Assembly (NCBI RefSeq): GCF_010499245.1
Contig: NZ_JAAGOW010000002.1
Location: forward strand, 62,001 to 126,000
Reading direction: 5' to 3'
Length of the DNA: 64,000 nt
From: Variovorax sp. WS11
GTDB taxonomy: Bacteria > Pseudomonadota > Gammaproteobacteria > Burkholderiales > Burkholderiaceae_C
Positions 16,492-25,893 of this stretch are shown one piece after another; positions within the stretch are counted from its first letter, which is position 1; each line of letters opens with the position of its first letter. The translations under genes and the position numbers were made by a program. The notes under the pieces are model-generated. The model was given only the letters and a program-made list of their open reading frames with translations. It ran no database searches and had not been told where the DNA came from.

Positions 16492-18722
16492 TGCAGGCGC
16501 AGCGCGCCGCCACCGAACGAGGCCGCGCCGCGCTGCGCGTGGCGCTCTCCCACTACGTCGCGAACGGGCTGTCGGTCGCCTTCGGGCTGCTGCTGATCTC
16601 GGGCGGCGTCCACCTCGCGCTGGGCGTTGCAGCTGCTGCCGCCGCCGGGGTCGGCGTGATCGTGACCGCGCCGCCCGACCTGCCCGGCCCGCGCCGCGGC
16701 AAGTTCTGGCAGATGGTGCCCTCCCCGTTGGTCGGGCTGCCGCTCTTCTTCTGCGTGCAGCTGCTGCATTCGGCGCCGCTGCGCCTCGGCCTGCTGCTCG
16801 TGCCCGCCACCTTCCTGGCCTTCGTGGCCATGGCCTGGGGCAAGCGCGGCATCCCGATCGCCATCGCGATCATGTTCTCGATGATCTTCTCCATGGCCAC
16901 GCCGACGCCCACCGGCATGCACGAGGCCGTCGAGCGCACGCTGTACTTCGGCCTGGGCGCCGGGCTCTACGTGATCTACGCCCTGCTCGCGAACCACGCG
17001 CTCAACGGCCGCTACCGGGTGCAGGCGATGGCCGACCTGCTGTCCTCGCTGGCCGCGCTGATGCGCACCGAGGCGGGCCAGTTCAACCCCAGGGACGATT
17101 CCGGCGACGTGCGCGAGGTGCCCGCTCCGCTGCTGGGCCAGCTGCTGCGAGAGCAGGCGGCGCTGGCCGATCAGTTGCAGGCCACGCGCGACATCGTGCT
17201 CGAATCGCCGCGCACGCCGCGCCGGCAACGGCTCGCCGGCATGCTGGTCACGGTGCTGGAGCTGCGCGACATGCTGCTGGCCAGCGAGCTCGACCTCGAT
17301 GCGCTGAAGGCGCACCCCGGCCATGCCGCCGCGCTGTGCGAGATGCAGCGCGTCCTCCTGGAGCTGGCCGACGAAACGGTCGCGCTGGCCGACGCTCTGC
17401 TGCTAGGCCGCCAGCCCGACCCCGCGCCCGACCGCCGCCCGGAGCTGGCGGCCATCCATCTCGAGGAAGACGCGGCGCACCCGCCCTTTTCCACCGGGCC
17501 CACGCCCGCCATGCTCGCGCGCGGGCTGGCCAGCCGCATCGGCCACATCAACGACGAGGTGCTGCGTCTCGTGGGCCTGGCGCGCGGCGAGCTCGAGCCC
17601 GATCTCGCGGTCGTGCGAGCTAACTGGCAGATGTTCGTGAGCCCCACCGACTGGTCGCTGATGCCCTTCCTCACGCTGTGGCGCTGGGACGCGCCGCCGC
17701 TGCGCCATGCGATCCGCGCCGCGCTCGCGGTGGCCGTCGGCTACGCGATCGCGGTCATGCTGCCCTGGGGATCGCACGACTACTGGATCCTGCTGACCAT
17801 CGTGGTGGTGCTGCGCGGCAGCCTCTCGCAGACTCTGGAACGGCGCAACAGCCGGGTGGCCGGCACGCTGCTGGGCTGCGTGGTCGCCGTGGCGCTGCTG
17901 TCCACGCATCCCAGCGCACTGGGGGCGCTGATCGCGATGACCGCAGCGCAGGCCGTTGCGCACGGCTTCGCAGTGCGCAAGTATCTGATCACCTCGGTGG
18001 CCGCCACCGTGCTGGGCCTGCTGCAGGCCCATCAGCTCAACGTCGGCATGAGCCCCACCTTCGCGCTCTTCGAACGGGTGGCCGATACGCTGATCGGCGC
18101 CGGCCTGGCCTGGGCCTTCTGCTACGTGCTGCCCTCGTGGGAGCGCAGCCAGATCCCCTCGCTGGTCGCACGCACCCTCACGGCGCAGGCGCGCCATGCG
18201 CGGCTCGCCCTCGGCCTGGGCCAGCTGCGCGCCGTGCAGACCAGCCCCGAGCTCGAATGGCGCCTGGCGCGCCGCGAGGCCTACGACAGCCTCTCGGCGC
18301 TGGTCCAAGCCACGCAGCGCTCGCTCTCGGAGCCGCGCGCGGTGCAGCCGCCGCTGGAGCCGCTGGAGCACCTGCAGGCGCACAGCTACCAGCTGCTGGC
18401 CCAGTTGAGCGCGGTGAAATCCATGCTGGTGCTGCGGCGCGACCGGCTCACGCCGGCCGAGATCGAGGGCCCGCTGCAGCGCGCGGCCACGCGCATCGAG
18501 GCCAACATCGGCAGCACGCCCACCACCGGCCCGGTCATGCCCGAGAGCGCCGCCGCGACCACGGTGGCCGAATCCATCCCCCTGCCCGATCCCTTCGACA
18601 ACGACGTCAGCCCCTGGCTGCTGCGCCGGCTCGATATGGCGATCGGCATCTCGGCGCAGCTGCGCGACGACGCGGCGCGCATTCTTCAACCCCCCATCCT
18701 CGACACCCCCAAGATCGCCTGA
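16491..18722 (+). CDS. FUSC-family inner-membrane transporter (YccS/aromatic-acid exporter type)
   Basis: A 743-residue membrane protein of the fusaric-acid-resistance (FUSC/YccS) superfamily. It shows the duplicated layout of the family: a hydrophobic block in residues 15-180 (for example LPLFFCVQLLHSAPLRLGLL), a soluble helical region, a second hydrophobic block around residues 400-540 (HDYWILLTIVVVLRGSLSQT, the conserved FUSC signature with LERRNSRVAGTLLG) and a cytosolic tail. Members export aromatic acids or drugs; the substrate here is not known. ATG 16491 overlaps the suhB stop, and its stop overlaps the MscS-type gene start, so suhB-fusc-mscS look like one transcription unit. Confidence 0.88.
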   Translation: MQAQRAATERGRAALRVALSHYVANGLSVAFGLLLISGGVHLALGVAAAAAAGVGVIVTAPPDLPGPRRGKFWQMVPSPLVGLPLFFCVQLLHSAPLRLGLLLVPATFLAFVAMAWGKRGIPIAIAIMFSMIFSMATPTPTGMHEAVERTLYFGLGAGLYVIYALLANHALNGRYRVQAMADLLSSLAALMRTEAGQFNPRDDSGDVREVPAPLLGQLLREQAALADQLQATRDIVLESPRTPRRQRLAGMLVTVLELRDMLLASELDLDALKAHPGHAAALCEMQRVLLELADETVALADALLLGRQPDPAPDRRPELAAIHLEEDAAHPPFSTGPTPAMLARGLASRIGHINDEVLRLVGLARGELEPDLAVVRANWQMFVSPTDWSLMPFLTLWRWDAPPLRHAIRAALAVAVGYAIAVMLPWGSHDYWILLTIVVVLRGSLSQTLERRNSRVAGTLLGCVVAVALLSTHPSALGALIAMTAAQAVAHGFAVRKYLITSVAATVLGLLQAHQLNVGMSPTFALFERVADTLIGAGLAWAFCYVLPSWERSQIPSLVARTLTAQARHARLALGLGQLRAVQTSPELEWRLARREAYDSLSALVQATQRSLSEPRAVQPPLEPLEHLQAHSYQLLAQLSAVKSMLVLRRDRLTPAEIEGPLQRAATRIEANIGSTPTTGPVMPESAAATTVAESIPLPDPFDNDVSPWLLRRLDMAIGISAQLRDDAARILQPPILDTPKIA

Positions 18723-19828
18723 TGAACAAGCAGATGCTGCTCGCCCATCCGTGGTTCGGGCCCTGCCTGGCCGCGCTCATTGCAGTGCCCCTGGCGCTGC
18801 TGGCCCACCGCATCGGCGGCATGGTGCTGCGGCGCCTGACGCGCCATGCCCCCGTGCTGCACGCCATGCTGGTCAAGATCCAGATCCCCGCGCGCTTCGC
18901 GCTGCCGCTGGTCGCGCTGCAGATGGTGTGGCAGGCCGCACCGGACGACCTGCGCTTCGTCGACAGCGTGCGCCACCTCAACGGCCTGCTGCTGATTGCG
19001 GCGGTGACCTGGTTGGCCGTGCGCGCCGTCAACGGCATCGCCGACGGCGTTTTGTCCAAGCATCCCCACGACGTGGAAGACAACCTGCAGGCGCGCCGCG
19101 TGCTCACCCAGACCCGCGTGCTGGCGCGCACCGCCGACAGCGTGCTGCTGGTGGCCGGCGCCTCGCTGATGCTCATGACCTTCCCCGGTGCGCGCCAGGT
19201 CGGCGCCAGCCTGCTGGCCTCCGCAGGCGTGATCGGCATCGTCGCCGGCCTGGCCGCCAAGCCGGTGTTCAGCAACCTGATCGCCGGGCTGCAGATCGCG
19301 CTGGCGCAGCCGCTCCGCATCGACGACGTGCTGGTGGTCGAAGGCGAATGGGGCCGCGTGGAGGAGATCACCGGCACCTTCGTCGTGCTGCGCATCTGGG
19401 ACGACCGGCGCCTGATCCTGCCGCTGTCCTACTTCATCGAGAAGCCCTTCCAGAACTGGACGCGCAGCAGTTCGCAGCTGCTGGGCTCGGTCTTCATCTA
19501 CGCGGATTACGGCATGCCGCTGGCGCCGCTGCGCGAGGAGGTCGAGCGCATCGTGAAGTCGGCGCCCGAGTGGGACGGCCGCTTCTTCAACCTGCGCGTG
19601 ACCGACGCCACCGAGCGCACGATGCAGATCCGCGTGCTGTGCACGGCTGCCTCCTCCTCGCTCGCCTTCGACCTGCGCTGCACGGTGCGCGAGGGGCTGA
19701 TCGCTTTCATGCAGCGCGATTACCCACAGTTCCTGCCCCGGCTGCGCGTCGAGGGTGATCCGCAGCCGCAGGCGGACGCCGCGGCGGATCGCTCCGCTCC
19801 GCGAACCGCCTCAGCGCGCGCCGGCTGA
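18722..19828 (+). CDS. MscS-family small-conductance mechanosensitive channel
   Basis: A 368-residue MscS-type channel. Four hydrophobic segments lie in residues 10-170. The pore-lining helix is GVIGIVAGLAAKPVFSNLIA, with the G/A pattern of MscS TM3, followed by the beta domain GLQIALAQPLRIDDVLVVEG and WDDRRLILPLSYF. It probably relieves osmotic downshock in the inner membrane. The C-terminal tail is Ala/Asp/Arg-rich. The start overlaps the stop of the FUSC gene (TGATG), and its 3' end overlaps the convergent LysR gene by 18 bases. Confidence 0.9.
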   Translation: MNKQMLLAHPWFGPCLAALIAVPLALLAHRIGGMVLRRLTRHAPVLHAMLVKIQIPARFALPLVALQMVWQAAPDDLRFVDSVRHLNGLLLIAAVTWLAVRAVNGIADGVLSKHPHDVEDNLQARRVLTQTRVLARTADSVLLVAGASLMLMTFPGARQVGASLLASAGVIGIVAGLAAKPVFSNLIAGLQIALAQPLRIDDVLVVEGEWGRVEEITGTFVVLRIWDDRRLILPLSYFIEKPFQNWTRSSSQLLGSVFIYADYGMPLAPLREEVERIVKSAPEWDGRFFNLRVTDATERTMQIRVLCTAASSSLAFDLRCTVREGLIAFMQRDYPQFLPRLRVEGDPQPQADAAADRSAPRTASARAG

Positions 19829-20794
19829 GCGGCGCGCGCGCCCGGGCCGGGCTGCGGCGGCCAGCGCTCCGGCGCGTTGCCGCACCACCTCGTGGATGGC
19901 TTCGATCAGGAGACGAGCGCCCTCGCTTGCATCACCGACGCGCCGCACAGTGAGCCCGACCGGGCCCTCGGTGCTCGCGGTGTCGATGGCCAGCCGGCTC
20001 AGTTCGCCGCGCGCAAGAAAGCCGTCGACGGCCCCCTGCGGCGCGAACCACACTGCATCCGTGCACTGCAGAAGGCCGAGCGCGAAGCTGGTGTCGGTCG
20101 CCTCCACCAGGCAGCGCGGGGGCGCCATGCCCTGCGCCACAAGGAAGGCATCGGCCGTGTGGCGGATCAGCGTGCCAGACACCGGCAAGACGAGCGGATG
20201 ATCCGCCAGTGCTTCGAGCTTCGGTCGCCGCGGCGCCGCGAGCGGATGGCCGGGCCGCGCCACCAGCAGCAGCGGCTCGCTGTAGAGCTGCTCGAAAGCC
20301 AGGTCGGCCATTGCCGAGGCCTGGGCGAGGCGTCCCAGCACCAGGTCGATCTCGCCCTGGCGCAGCTGCGTCATCAGCTGCGCGTTGGTGCCGCTGGCCA
20401 CGCGCACCCGCAGCGCCGGGGCCCGCGCATGCAGCGCCGCGATGGCCGCGGGCAACAGGTGGGCCGCCATGTTCGGCAGGGCGCCAACGGCCACTTGCAA
20501 CTGGTCGAGCTCGGGCTGGTCCAGCGCCAGGCTCAGCCCTTCACGCAGCCCGCGCAACGCCACCACCGCGTGGCGCACCAGCACGTCGGCGGCCGCCGTC
20601 AGCTCGACGCCGCGCCGCCTGCGCAGCAGCAAACTGCGGCCGACGATGTCCTCGAGCTCGGCGATGGTCTTGGAGACCGCCGGCTGCGTGAGCGCCAGCG
20701 CCTTGGCGGCACGCACCAGGTTGCGCTCCTGGGCCACCACCACCAGGCACTGCAGATGTCGCAGCTTCAAGCGAGAAAAATTTATAGCTGACAT
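19811..20794 (-). CDS. LysR-family transcriptional regulator (PcaQ/GbpR-like)
   Basis: A 327-residue LysR regulator. The N-terminal winged HTH, LRHLQCLVVVAQERNLVRAA and LTQPAVSKTIAELEDIVGRS, is followed by the periplasmic-binding-protein-like effector domain from about residue 90. The sequence resembles the PcaQ/GbpR branch, which controls aromatic-acid or sugar catabolism (family-level inference). It is divergent from the Bug receptor gene at 20945, with 150 bases between the starts, so it probably controls that gene and itself. Its last 18 bases overlap the mechanosensitive channel gene. Confidence 0.9.
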   Translation of the reverse strand: MSAINFSRLKLRHLQCLVVVAQERNLVRAAKALALTQPAVSKTIAELEDIVGRSLLLRRRRGVELTAAADVLVRHAVVALRGLREGLSLALDQPELDQLQVAVGALPNMAAHLLPAAIAALHARAPALRVRVASGTNAQLMTQLRQGEIDLVLGRLAQASAMADLAFEQLYSEPLLLVARPGHPLAAPRRPKLEALADHPLVLPVSGTLIRHTADAFLVAQGMAPPRCLVEATDTSFALGLLQCTDAVWFAPQGAVDGFLARGELSRLAIDTASTEGPVGLTVRRVGDASEGARLLIEAIHEVVRQRAGALAAAARPGRARRSAGAR

Positions 20795-20811
20795 GCACGG
20801 TTCCCCTGTTG

Positions 20812-20838
20812 CCGGAGATTTTAAATATAACCATCCGG
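20812..20838. promoter_or_regulatory. Possible LysR operator / AT-rich promoter
   Basis: CCGGA at 20812-20816 and TCCGG at 20834-20838 form an inverted repeat around an AT-rich centre (TTTTAAATATAA). It lies between the divergent LysR and Bug receptor genes. The AT-rich centre could hold a -10 box. No factor is proven. Confidence 0.35.
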
Positions 20839-20944
20839 AATAGCAGGCAGAACAGCTTTCAGTTGTGTGGCGATGCGAGCGCTCCTAGAGTCGACCTGTT
20901 GCGCCCCACGCCGCGTGCGGGCGCCCGAACCCGGAGACAAACAC

Positions 20945-21940
20945 ATGAACCGCCCTGCTTCCTTCGGCGCGATGCGCCGACTCGGTCTCGCGGCCGCCTG
21001 CGCCACGCTGGCCCTCGGGCTCGCCGGCCCGCCCGCCCATGCCGACACCGCCTACCCCGCCAAGCCGGTGAAGTTCATCACCAACTTCCCGGCCGGCGGC
21101 CCGCTCGATATCCTCGGCCGCGCGCTGGGCGACGCCCTGCAGAAGGATCTGAAGCAGCCCTTCGTGGTGGACAACCGGCCCGGTGCAGGCGGCAACATCG
21201 GGGCCGACGCGGCGGCCAAGAGCCCGGCCGACGGCTACACGGTGCTGCTGTCGATCGACACCACCTTCACCATCAACCCGCATCTCTACGCCACGATGCC
21301 CTTCGCGGCGAAGGACCTGAAGCCGCTGATGATCTTCAGTTCCTCGGGCCTCGCTTTTGGTGTCGGCTCCTCGGTGGACGCGAAGACGCTGCCCGATGTC
21401 ATCAGCCAGGGCAAGGCGCAGCCCTTCACCTTCGCCTCTGCGGGCAACGGCAGCCCGGGCCACATCGCCGCCGAGATCTTCTCGAACGCGACCGGCGCGA
21501 AGATCACGCACGTGCCCTACAAGGGCAATGCGCCGGCCGTTATGGCGTTGCTGTCGGGCGAGGTGCAGGCCGGCATCCTCGCCACGCCCGGCCTGCTGCC
21601 GCAGCTGCAGGCCGGCAAGCTGCGGGCGCTGGCCGTCACGGGCCGCCAGCGCTCGCCGCTGCTGCCGCAGGTGGCCACCGTGGGCGAGCTCGGCCTCAAG
21701 GACCTGGAGTTCGAGGTGCTCTACCTCGCGATGGTGCCGGCGGCAACGCCCGAGCCGGTGATGCAGACCCTGCGCGGCGCGCTGCAAACCGCACTGGCCT
21801 TGCCGGAGCTCAAGAACCGCCTGGCGGCGCTGGACATGGTGGCGCTGGGCGAAACCGGCGCCGCCGCGCAGCAGCACCTGGACGCCAGTCGCGCGCGCTA
21901 CGGCCGGATCGTCAAGGCCACCGGCATGAAGCTGGACTGA
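20945..21940 (+). CDS. Bug-type tripartite tricarboxylate transporter substrate-binding protein
   Basis: A 331-residue periplasmic solute receptor of the Bug family, large in Bordetella and Variovorax. A signal peptide ends near PPAHADTAYP (about residue 32). Family motifs follow: YPAKPVKFITNFPAGGPLDI, VVDNRPGAGGNIGADAAAKS and ITHVPYKGNAPAVMALLSGE. I start at ATG 20945, preceded by a GGAGA site at 20933-20937; an upstream ATG at 20867 in the same frame would place the signal peptide too far in. No TctA/TctB membrane genes are near, as is usual for orphan Bug receptors. The ligand is unknown; the divergent LysR gene is the likely regulator. Confidence 0.92.
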   Translation: MNRPASFGAMRRLGLAAACATLALGLAGPPAHADTAYPAKPVKFITNFPAGGPLDILGRALGDALQKDLKQPFVVDNRPGAGGNIGADAAAKSPADGYTVLLSIDTTFTINPHLYATMPFAAKDLKPLMIFSSSGLAFGVGSSVDAKTLPDVISQGKAQPFTFASAGNGSPGHIAAEIFSNATGAKITHVPYKGNAPAVMALLSGEVQAGILATPGLLPQLQAGKLRALAVTGRQRSPLLPQVATVGELGLKDLEFEVLYLAMVPAATPEPVMQTLRGALQTALALPELKNRLAALDMVALGETGAAAQQHLDASRARYGRIVKATGMKLD

Positions 21941-21975
21941 CGCCGATGCACACGCAGCCCCAGCGGCACAGTGTC

Positions 21976-22473
21976 TCAGCCCGCGCCGCGCCGGCCGCGG
22001 TCGGCCTTCGGCAGCACCGCCTCGCCGGCGAGCTGCTCGGCGCGCGCCTGCAGTTGGCGCAGGGCCTCGTCCAGGCACGCCGCCTGGTTGGCGTCCAGTG
22101 CAGCCAGGAGGTCGGCGTTGATGCGCGTCACCAGCGGGTGCAGCTCGTCGTACACCGTCTGCCCGCGCTCGGTGAGTTGCAGCAGCACCTGCCGGCGGTC
22201 GCCGGCCGGATGCGTGCGCGACAGCAGGCCTTTCTCGACCAGGGAGCTCACCGCCTTGGACGTACGCGCCCGATCGAGCTGGGCATGCTCGGCCAATTGC
22301 GAGGAGCCCAGCCTGCCGCGGCTCGCCAGCGTGGCAATCAGCCGCCATTCGCGCCGCGTGATGCCGAAGCGGCCTTCACACAAGCGGATCACCATGCTGC
22401 CCGCCACGGACAGGAGGCGGGACAACCGGTACAGCAGCAGCTCGTCGAGGGATCTGCGCGCGGGGTCGCTCAT
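21976..22473 (-). CDS. MarR-family transcriptional regulator
   Basis: A 165-residue MarR regulator. The winged helix spans about residues 40-120: FGITRREWRLIATLASRGRL, SSQLAEHAQLDRARTSKAVS and the wing RTHPAGDRRQVLLQLTERGQ. Family members are dimers, often released by small aromatic ligands. It is divergent from two Bug receptors and a sulfatase, whose expression it probably controls; 116 bases separate the two starts. Its 3' end faces the previous Bug gene, 35 bases away. Confidence 0.92.
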   Translation of the reverse strand: MSDPARRSLDELLLYRLSRLLSVAGSMVIRLCEGRFGITRREWRLIATLASRGRLGSSQLAEHAQLDRARTSKAVSSLVEKGLLSRTHPAGDRRQVLLQLTERGQTVYDELHPLVTRINADLLAALDANQAACLDEALRQLQARAEQLAGEAVLPKADRGRRGAG

Positions 22474-22498
22474 CTAGTGGTTAGTCCGGGGAATGGTT

Positions 22499-22511
22499 GA
22501 TTTGAACAATC
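22499..22511. promoter_or_regulatory. Candidate MarR operator
   Basis: GATT TGAAC AATC (22499-22511) is a small inverted repeat in the 116-base space between the divergent MarR and Bug genes. Size and location suit a MarR site, but the arms are only 4 bases. Confidence 0.3.
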
Positions 22512-22589
22512 GAATGCCCCGACTCTAAATTCGATCGATGCCGCCGCACGGCTGCGGCCGAACGAACAGAGAGACCGGAGACATCACCC

Positions 22590-23573
22590 ATGCACACCTT
22601 CACCCTTCGTCGCCGCCGCGCACTCGCCGCCCTGGCCGCCGCAACGCTCGCCCCGCTCGCGCAAGCGCAGGCCTTCACGCCCGGCCAGCCGATCAAGGTG
22701 CTGATCGGCGTGCCCGCCGGCGGCACGCAGGACGTTCTGACGCGCGCCATCGCGCACGAGGTGCGCGACTCGCTGGGCCCGCTGGTGGTCGACAACCGCT
22801 CCGGCGCTGCCGGCCGCATCGCGGTCGAGGCGGTGAAGACCGCGGCGCCCGACGGCCGCACGCTGCTGCTCGGCACCGCCAGCATGATGACCATGTACCC
22901 TCATGCCTACAGGCAGCTTTCGTACGACCCGGTCAAGGACTTCGTGCCGATCGTCAACGCGGCGCGCTTCGAGCTGGCGCTGGTGGTCCACAAGGACGTG
23001 CCCGTCAACACGCTGCCCGAGTTCATCGCCTGGGCCAAGGCCCAGGGCGACAAGCTGAGCTTCGCCTCCTACGGCGCCGGCACGCCCTCGCACTTCCTCG
23101 GCGAGATGCTCAACGGCGCCGCCGGGTTGAAGATGGTGCACGTGGCCTACCGCGGCTCGACGCCGGCGCGCCAGGACCTGATGGGCGGCACAGTGCCGGT
23201 CTACTTCGACACCGTGGGCGGCGCGCTCCAGCTGCAGGCCACCGGGCGCGTGAAGGTGCTGGCCACCAGCGGCGACAAGCGCTCGCCGCTGATGCCCAGC
23301 CTGCCCACTTTCGTCGAGGCCGGCTACAAGGACGTGGTGGCCGCGGCGTGGTTCGCCTACTACGCCCCGCGCAACACGCCGCAGCCCATCGTCGACAAGC
23401 TGCGCGCCGAGTTCACCCGGGCGGTCAATGCGCGGGAAGTGCGCCAGCAGTTGCTGCAGAACGGCATGTACCCGGTGGGCGACGGACCCGAGGCGCTGCT
23501 GAAGACCATGCGCGAGGACACGGCGCGCTGGGGCGGCATCATGCGAGCCGTGAACTTCACTGCCAACGACTGA
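22590..23573 (+). CDS. Bug-type substrate-binding protein (first of a pair)
   Basis: A 327-residue Bug-family periplasmic receptor with a signal peptide (RRRRALAALAAATLAPLAQA). Motifs: PIKVLIGVPAGGTQDVLTRA, VVDNRSGAAGRIAVEAVKTA and MVHVAYRGSTPARQDLMGGT. The ATG at 22590 follows GGAGA at 22577-22581 with about 8 bases spacing. It is followed after 11 bases by a second Bug gene and then a sulfatase, so the three form a likely operon under the divergent MarR regulator. The two Bug proteins are clearly different from each other, which suggests different ligands or diverged roles. Confidence 0.92.
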   Translation: MHTFTLRRRRALAALAAATLAPLAQAQAFTPGQPIKVLIGVPAGGTQDVLTRAIAHEVRDSLGPLVVDNRSGAAGRIAVEAVKTAAPDGRTLLLGTASMMTMYPHAYRQLSYDPVKDFVPIVNAARFELALVVHKDVPVNTLPEFIAWAKAQGDKLSFASYGAGTPSHFLGEMLNGAAGLKMVHVAYRGSTPARQDLMGGTVPVYFDTVGGALQLQATGRVKVLATSGDKRSPLMPSLPTFVEAGYKDVVAAAWFAYYAPRNTPQPIVDKLRAEFTRAVNAREVRQQLLQNGMYPVGDGPEALLKTMREDTARWGGIMRAVNFTAND

Positions 23574-23584
23574 ACAAGCACAAC

Positions 23585-24553
23585 ATGCTCCAACATCTTC
23601 TGCGCCGCCTCGCCGGCATCCTCACCCTCAGCGCGCTGGCGGCGACCGCCGCTTTCGCCCAAGCCCAGGACGGCCCGCTGCGCATCGTCGTGGGCTACGC
23701 GCCCGGCGGCGCCACCGACCGCGTGGCGCGCATCGTGGGCGACAAGCTCCAGGCCAAGCTCGGCGTACCGGTGGTCGTCGACAACAAGCCCGGCGCCGGC
23801 GGGCGCCTCGCGGCCCAGCAGGTCAAGGCCACGCCCGCCGGCCAGAACGTGCTGATGCTGGCCAACCCCGCCGTGATGGTGGTGGCGCCGCTGGTCTTCA
23901 AGGACAACGGCTATGACGCCGAGCGCGACTTCGTGCCGGTCTCGCATGTCAACGACTACGAGTTCGCGCTGTCGGTCTCGACCGCGGTGCCGGTGCGCGA
24001 GCTGTCGCACCTGCTGGCCTGGATGCGGGCGAATCCCGACAAGGCCAACGTCGGCGTGCCCGCCACCGGCAGCCTGCCGCACTTCTTCGGCCTGATGGTG
24101 GGCGAGAAGGCCAAGGTGCGGACCGAGGTGGTCGGCTACCGCGGCTCGGCGCCCCTGCTGACCGACCTGATCGGCGGGCAGGTGCCGATTGCCGTCGACA
24201 CGTTGGACGTGGTCATCCCGCAGCACCAGTCCGGCAAGGTGCGCATCCTCGCGATGTCCGGCGCGAAGCGCTCGCCCTTCGCGCCCGAGGTGCCGACCTT
24301 CAAGGAGGCCGGGCTCGATCTCGTCGCGCTGGGCTGGAACGCCTTCTTCGCACCGGCGAGCATGCCGCGCGAGAAGGTCGCGCGCTACGCACAAGCCATC
24401 CGCGAGGTCATGCAGGACCCGGACACGGCCCGCCGCTTCAAGGATTCGCTGATGAGCCCGGTCGTCAGCACGCAGGAGCAGACCGCCGCCATGCTCAAGG
24501 CCTACCGCGCGCAATGGGCACCCGTGGTCCAGAAATCCGGCTACCAACCCTGA
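23585..24553 (+). CDS. Bug-type substrate-binding protein (second of a pair)
   Basis: A 322-residue Bug-family receptor with a signal peptide (ILTLSALAATAAFAQA). Motifs: LRIVVGYAPGGATDRVARIV, VVDNKPGAGGRLAAQQVKA and VVGYRGSAPLLTDLIGGQVP. The start is ATG 23585; the frame is open upstream over the first Bug gene but the signal peptide fixes the start. It is 11 bases after the first Bug gene and 10 bases before the sulfatase. No membrane components of a TTT transporter lie near. Confidence 0.92.
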   Translation: MLQHLLRRLAGILTLSALAATAAFAQAQDGPLRIVVGYAPGGATDRVARIVGDKLQAKLGVPVVVDNKPGAGGRLAAQQVKATPAGQNVLMLANPAVMVVAPLVFKDNGYDAERDFVPVSHVNDYEFALSVSTAVPVRELSHLLAWMRANPDKANVGVPATGSLPHFFGLMVGEKAKVRTEVVGYRGSAPLLTDLIGGQVPIAVDTLDVVIPQHQSGKVRILAMSGAKRSPFAPEVPTFKEAGLDLVALGWNAFFAPASMPREKVARYAQAIREVMQDPDTARRFKDSLMSPVVSTQEQTAAMLKAYRAQWAPVVQKSGYQP

Positions 24554-24563
24554 CCCCCCTCAC

Positions 24564-25880
24564 ATGCAACGTCCCAACATCATCTTCATCGTCGCCGACG
24601 ACCTCGGCTTCGCCGACCTCGGCTGCTACGGCGGGCGCGATGCCGCCTTCGGCCCCGTGTCGCCGGTGCTCGACGGCCTGGCCGCCAAGGGCGTCCGCTT
24701 CACGCAGGGCTATGCGAACTCGCCGGTGTGCTCGCCCACGCGCTTCGCGCTGATGACCGCGCGCTACCAGTACCGCCTGCGCGGCGCGGCGGAGGAGCCG
24801 ATCAACAGCAAGAGCCGCGGCAGCACGACGCTGGGCCTGCCGCCCGCGCACCCCACCCTGCCTTCGCTACTGCGCGATGCGGGCTACCGCACGGCACTGA
24901 TCGGCAAATGGCACCTGGGCTTTCCGCCCGCCTTCGGGCCGCTGCGCTCGGGCTACGAGGAGTTCTTCGGCCCGATGTCGGGCGGGGTCGACTACTTCAC
25001 GCACTGCGACTCGGCCGGCCGCCACGACCTGTGGGCGGGCGAGGAAGACAAGCAGGAAGAGGGCTACCTCACCGACCTGCTCTCGCGCCGTGCGGTCGAC
25101 TACGTGGAGCGCATGGCGAGCCAGCAGGCCCCCTTCTTCCTGAGCCTGCACTACACGGCGCCGCACTGGCCCTGGGAAACGCGCGAGGACGAGAGCCGCG
25201 CGCCGGCGGTGAAGAACAAGCTCTTCGACCTGGCCGGCGGCAACATCCATGTCTACCGCCGCATGATCCACCACATGGACGAGGGCATCGGCTGGATCAT
25301 GGCCGCGCTGGAGAAGCGGGGCATCGCCGACAACACGCTGGTCGTCTTCACCAGCGACAACGGCGGCGAGCGCTTCTCCGACAACTGGCCGCTGGTGGGC
25401 GGCAAGATGGACCTGACCGAAGGCGGCATCCGCGTGCCGTGGATCGCGCACTGGCCCGCCGTCATTCGCGCCGGCAGCGAAACTGCCCAGCATTGCATGA
25501 CGATGGACTGGTCCGCGACGATGCTCGAAGCAGCCGGTGCCCAGGCCGATCCGAACTACCCGCTGGATGGCGTGTCGCTGCTGCCGGTGCTGCGCGATGC
25601 GACGACAGGCTTCCGCCGCCCGCTGCACTGGCGCATGAACCACCGCGGCCAGCGCGCCCTGCGCGACGGCGACTGGAAGTACCTGCAGGTCGATGGCAAC
25701 GAGTACCTGTTCAACATCCCCGCCGACGAGCGCGAGCGCGCCAACCAGGCCGGCCGCGAGCCGGAGCGGCTGGCCAAGATGCGCACGGCCTGGGAGGCAT
25801 GGAACGCGAGCATGCCTGCCATCCCGGACGATGCGACGGTGAGCCTGGGCTACTCGTACAAGGACATGCCGCAGCGCTGA
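24564..25880 (+). CDS. Sulfatase family hydrolase (arylsulfatase-like)
   Basis: A 438-residue type I sulfatase. The N-terminus NIIFIVADDLGFADLGCYGG carries the metal-binding Asp pair. C56 in C-S-P-T-R is the residue that becomes formylglycine, and KWHLGF and FTSDNGGERF hold other catalytic Lys/His/Asp residues. No signal peptide is evident, so it may act in the cytoplasm. A formylglycine-generating enzyme is not in the window. As the third gene after two Bug receptors it may desulfate an imported sulfate ester; this is inference from gene order. Confidence 0.92.
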   Translation: MQRPNIIFIVADDLGFADLGCYGGRDAAFGPVSPVLDGLAAKGVRFTQGYANSPVCSPTRFALMTARYQYRLRGAAEEPINSKSRGSTTLGLPPAHPTLPSLLRDAGYRTALIGKWHLGFPPAFGPLRSGYEEFFGPMSGGVDYFTHCDSAGRHDLWAGEEDKQEEGYLTDLLSRRAVDYVERMASQQAPFFLSLHYTAPHWPWETREDESRAPAVKNKLFDLAGGNIHVYRRMIHHMDEGIGWIMAALEKRGIADNTLVVFTSDNGGERFSDNWPLVGGKMDLTEGGIRVPWIAHWPAVIRAGSETAQHCMTMDWSATMLEAAGAQADPNYPLDGVSLLPVLRDATTGFRRPLHWRMNHRGQRALRDGDWKYLQVDGNEYLFNIPADERERANQAGREPERLAKMRTAWEAWNASMPAIPDDATVSLGYSYKDMPQR

Positions 25881-25893
25881 ACACGAGACCGCG

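Noticed and set aside
20867..20944. N-terminal extension of the first Bug receptor
   Set aside because: It would place 26 residues before the signal peptide; ATG 20945 has a GGAGA site at the right distance.
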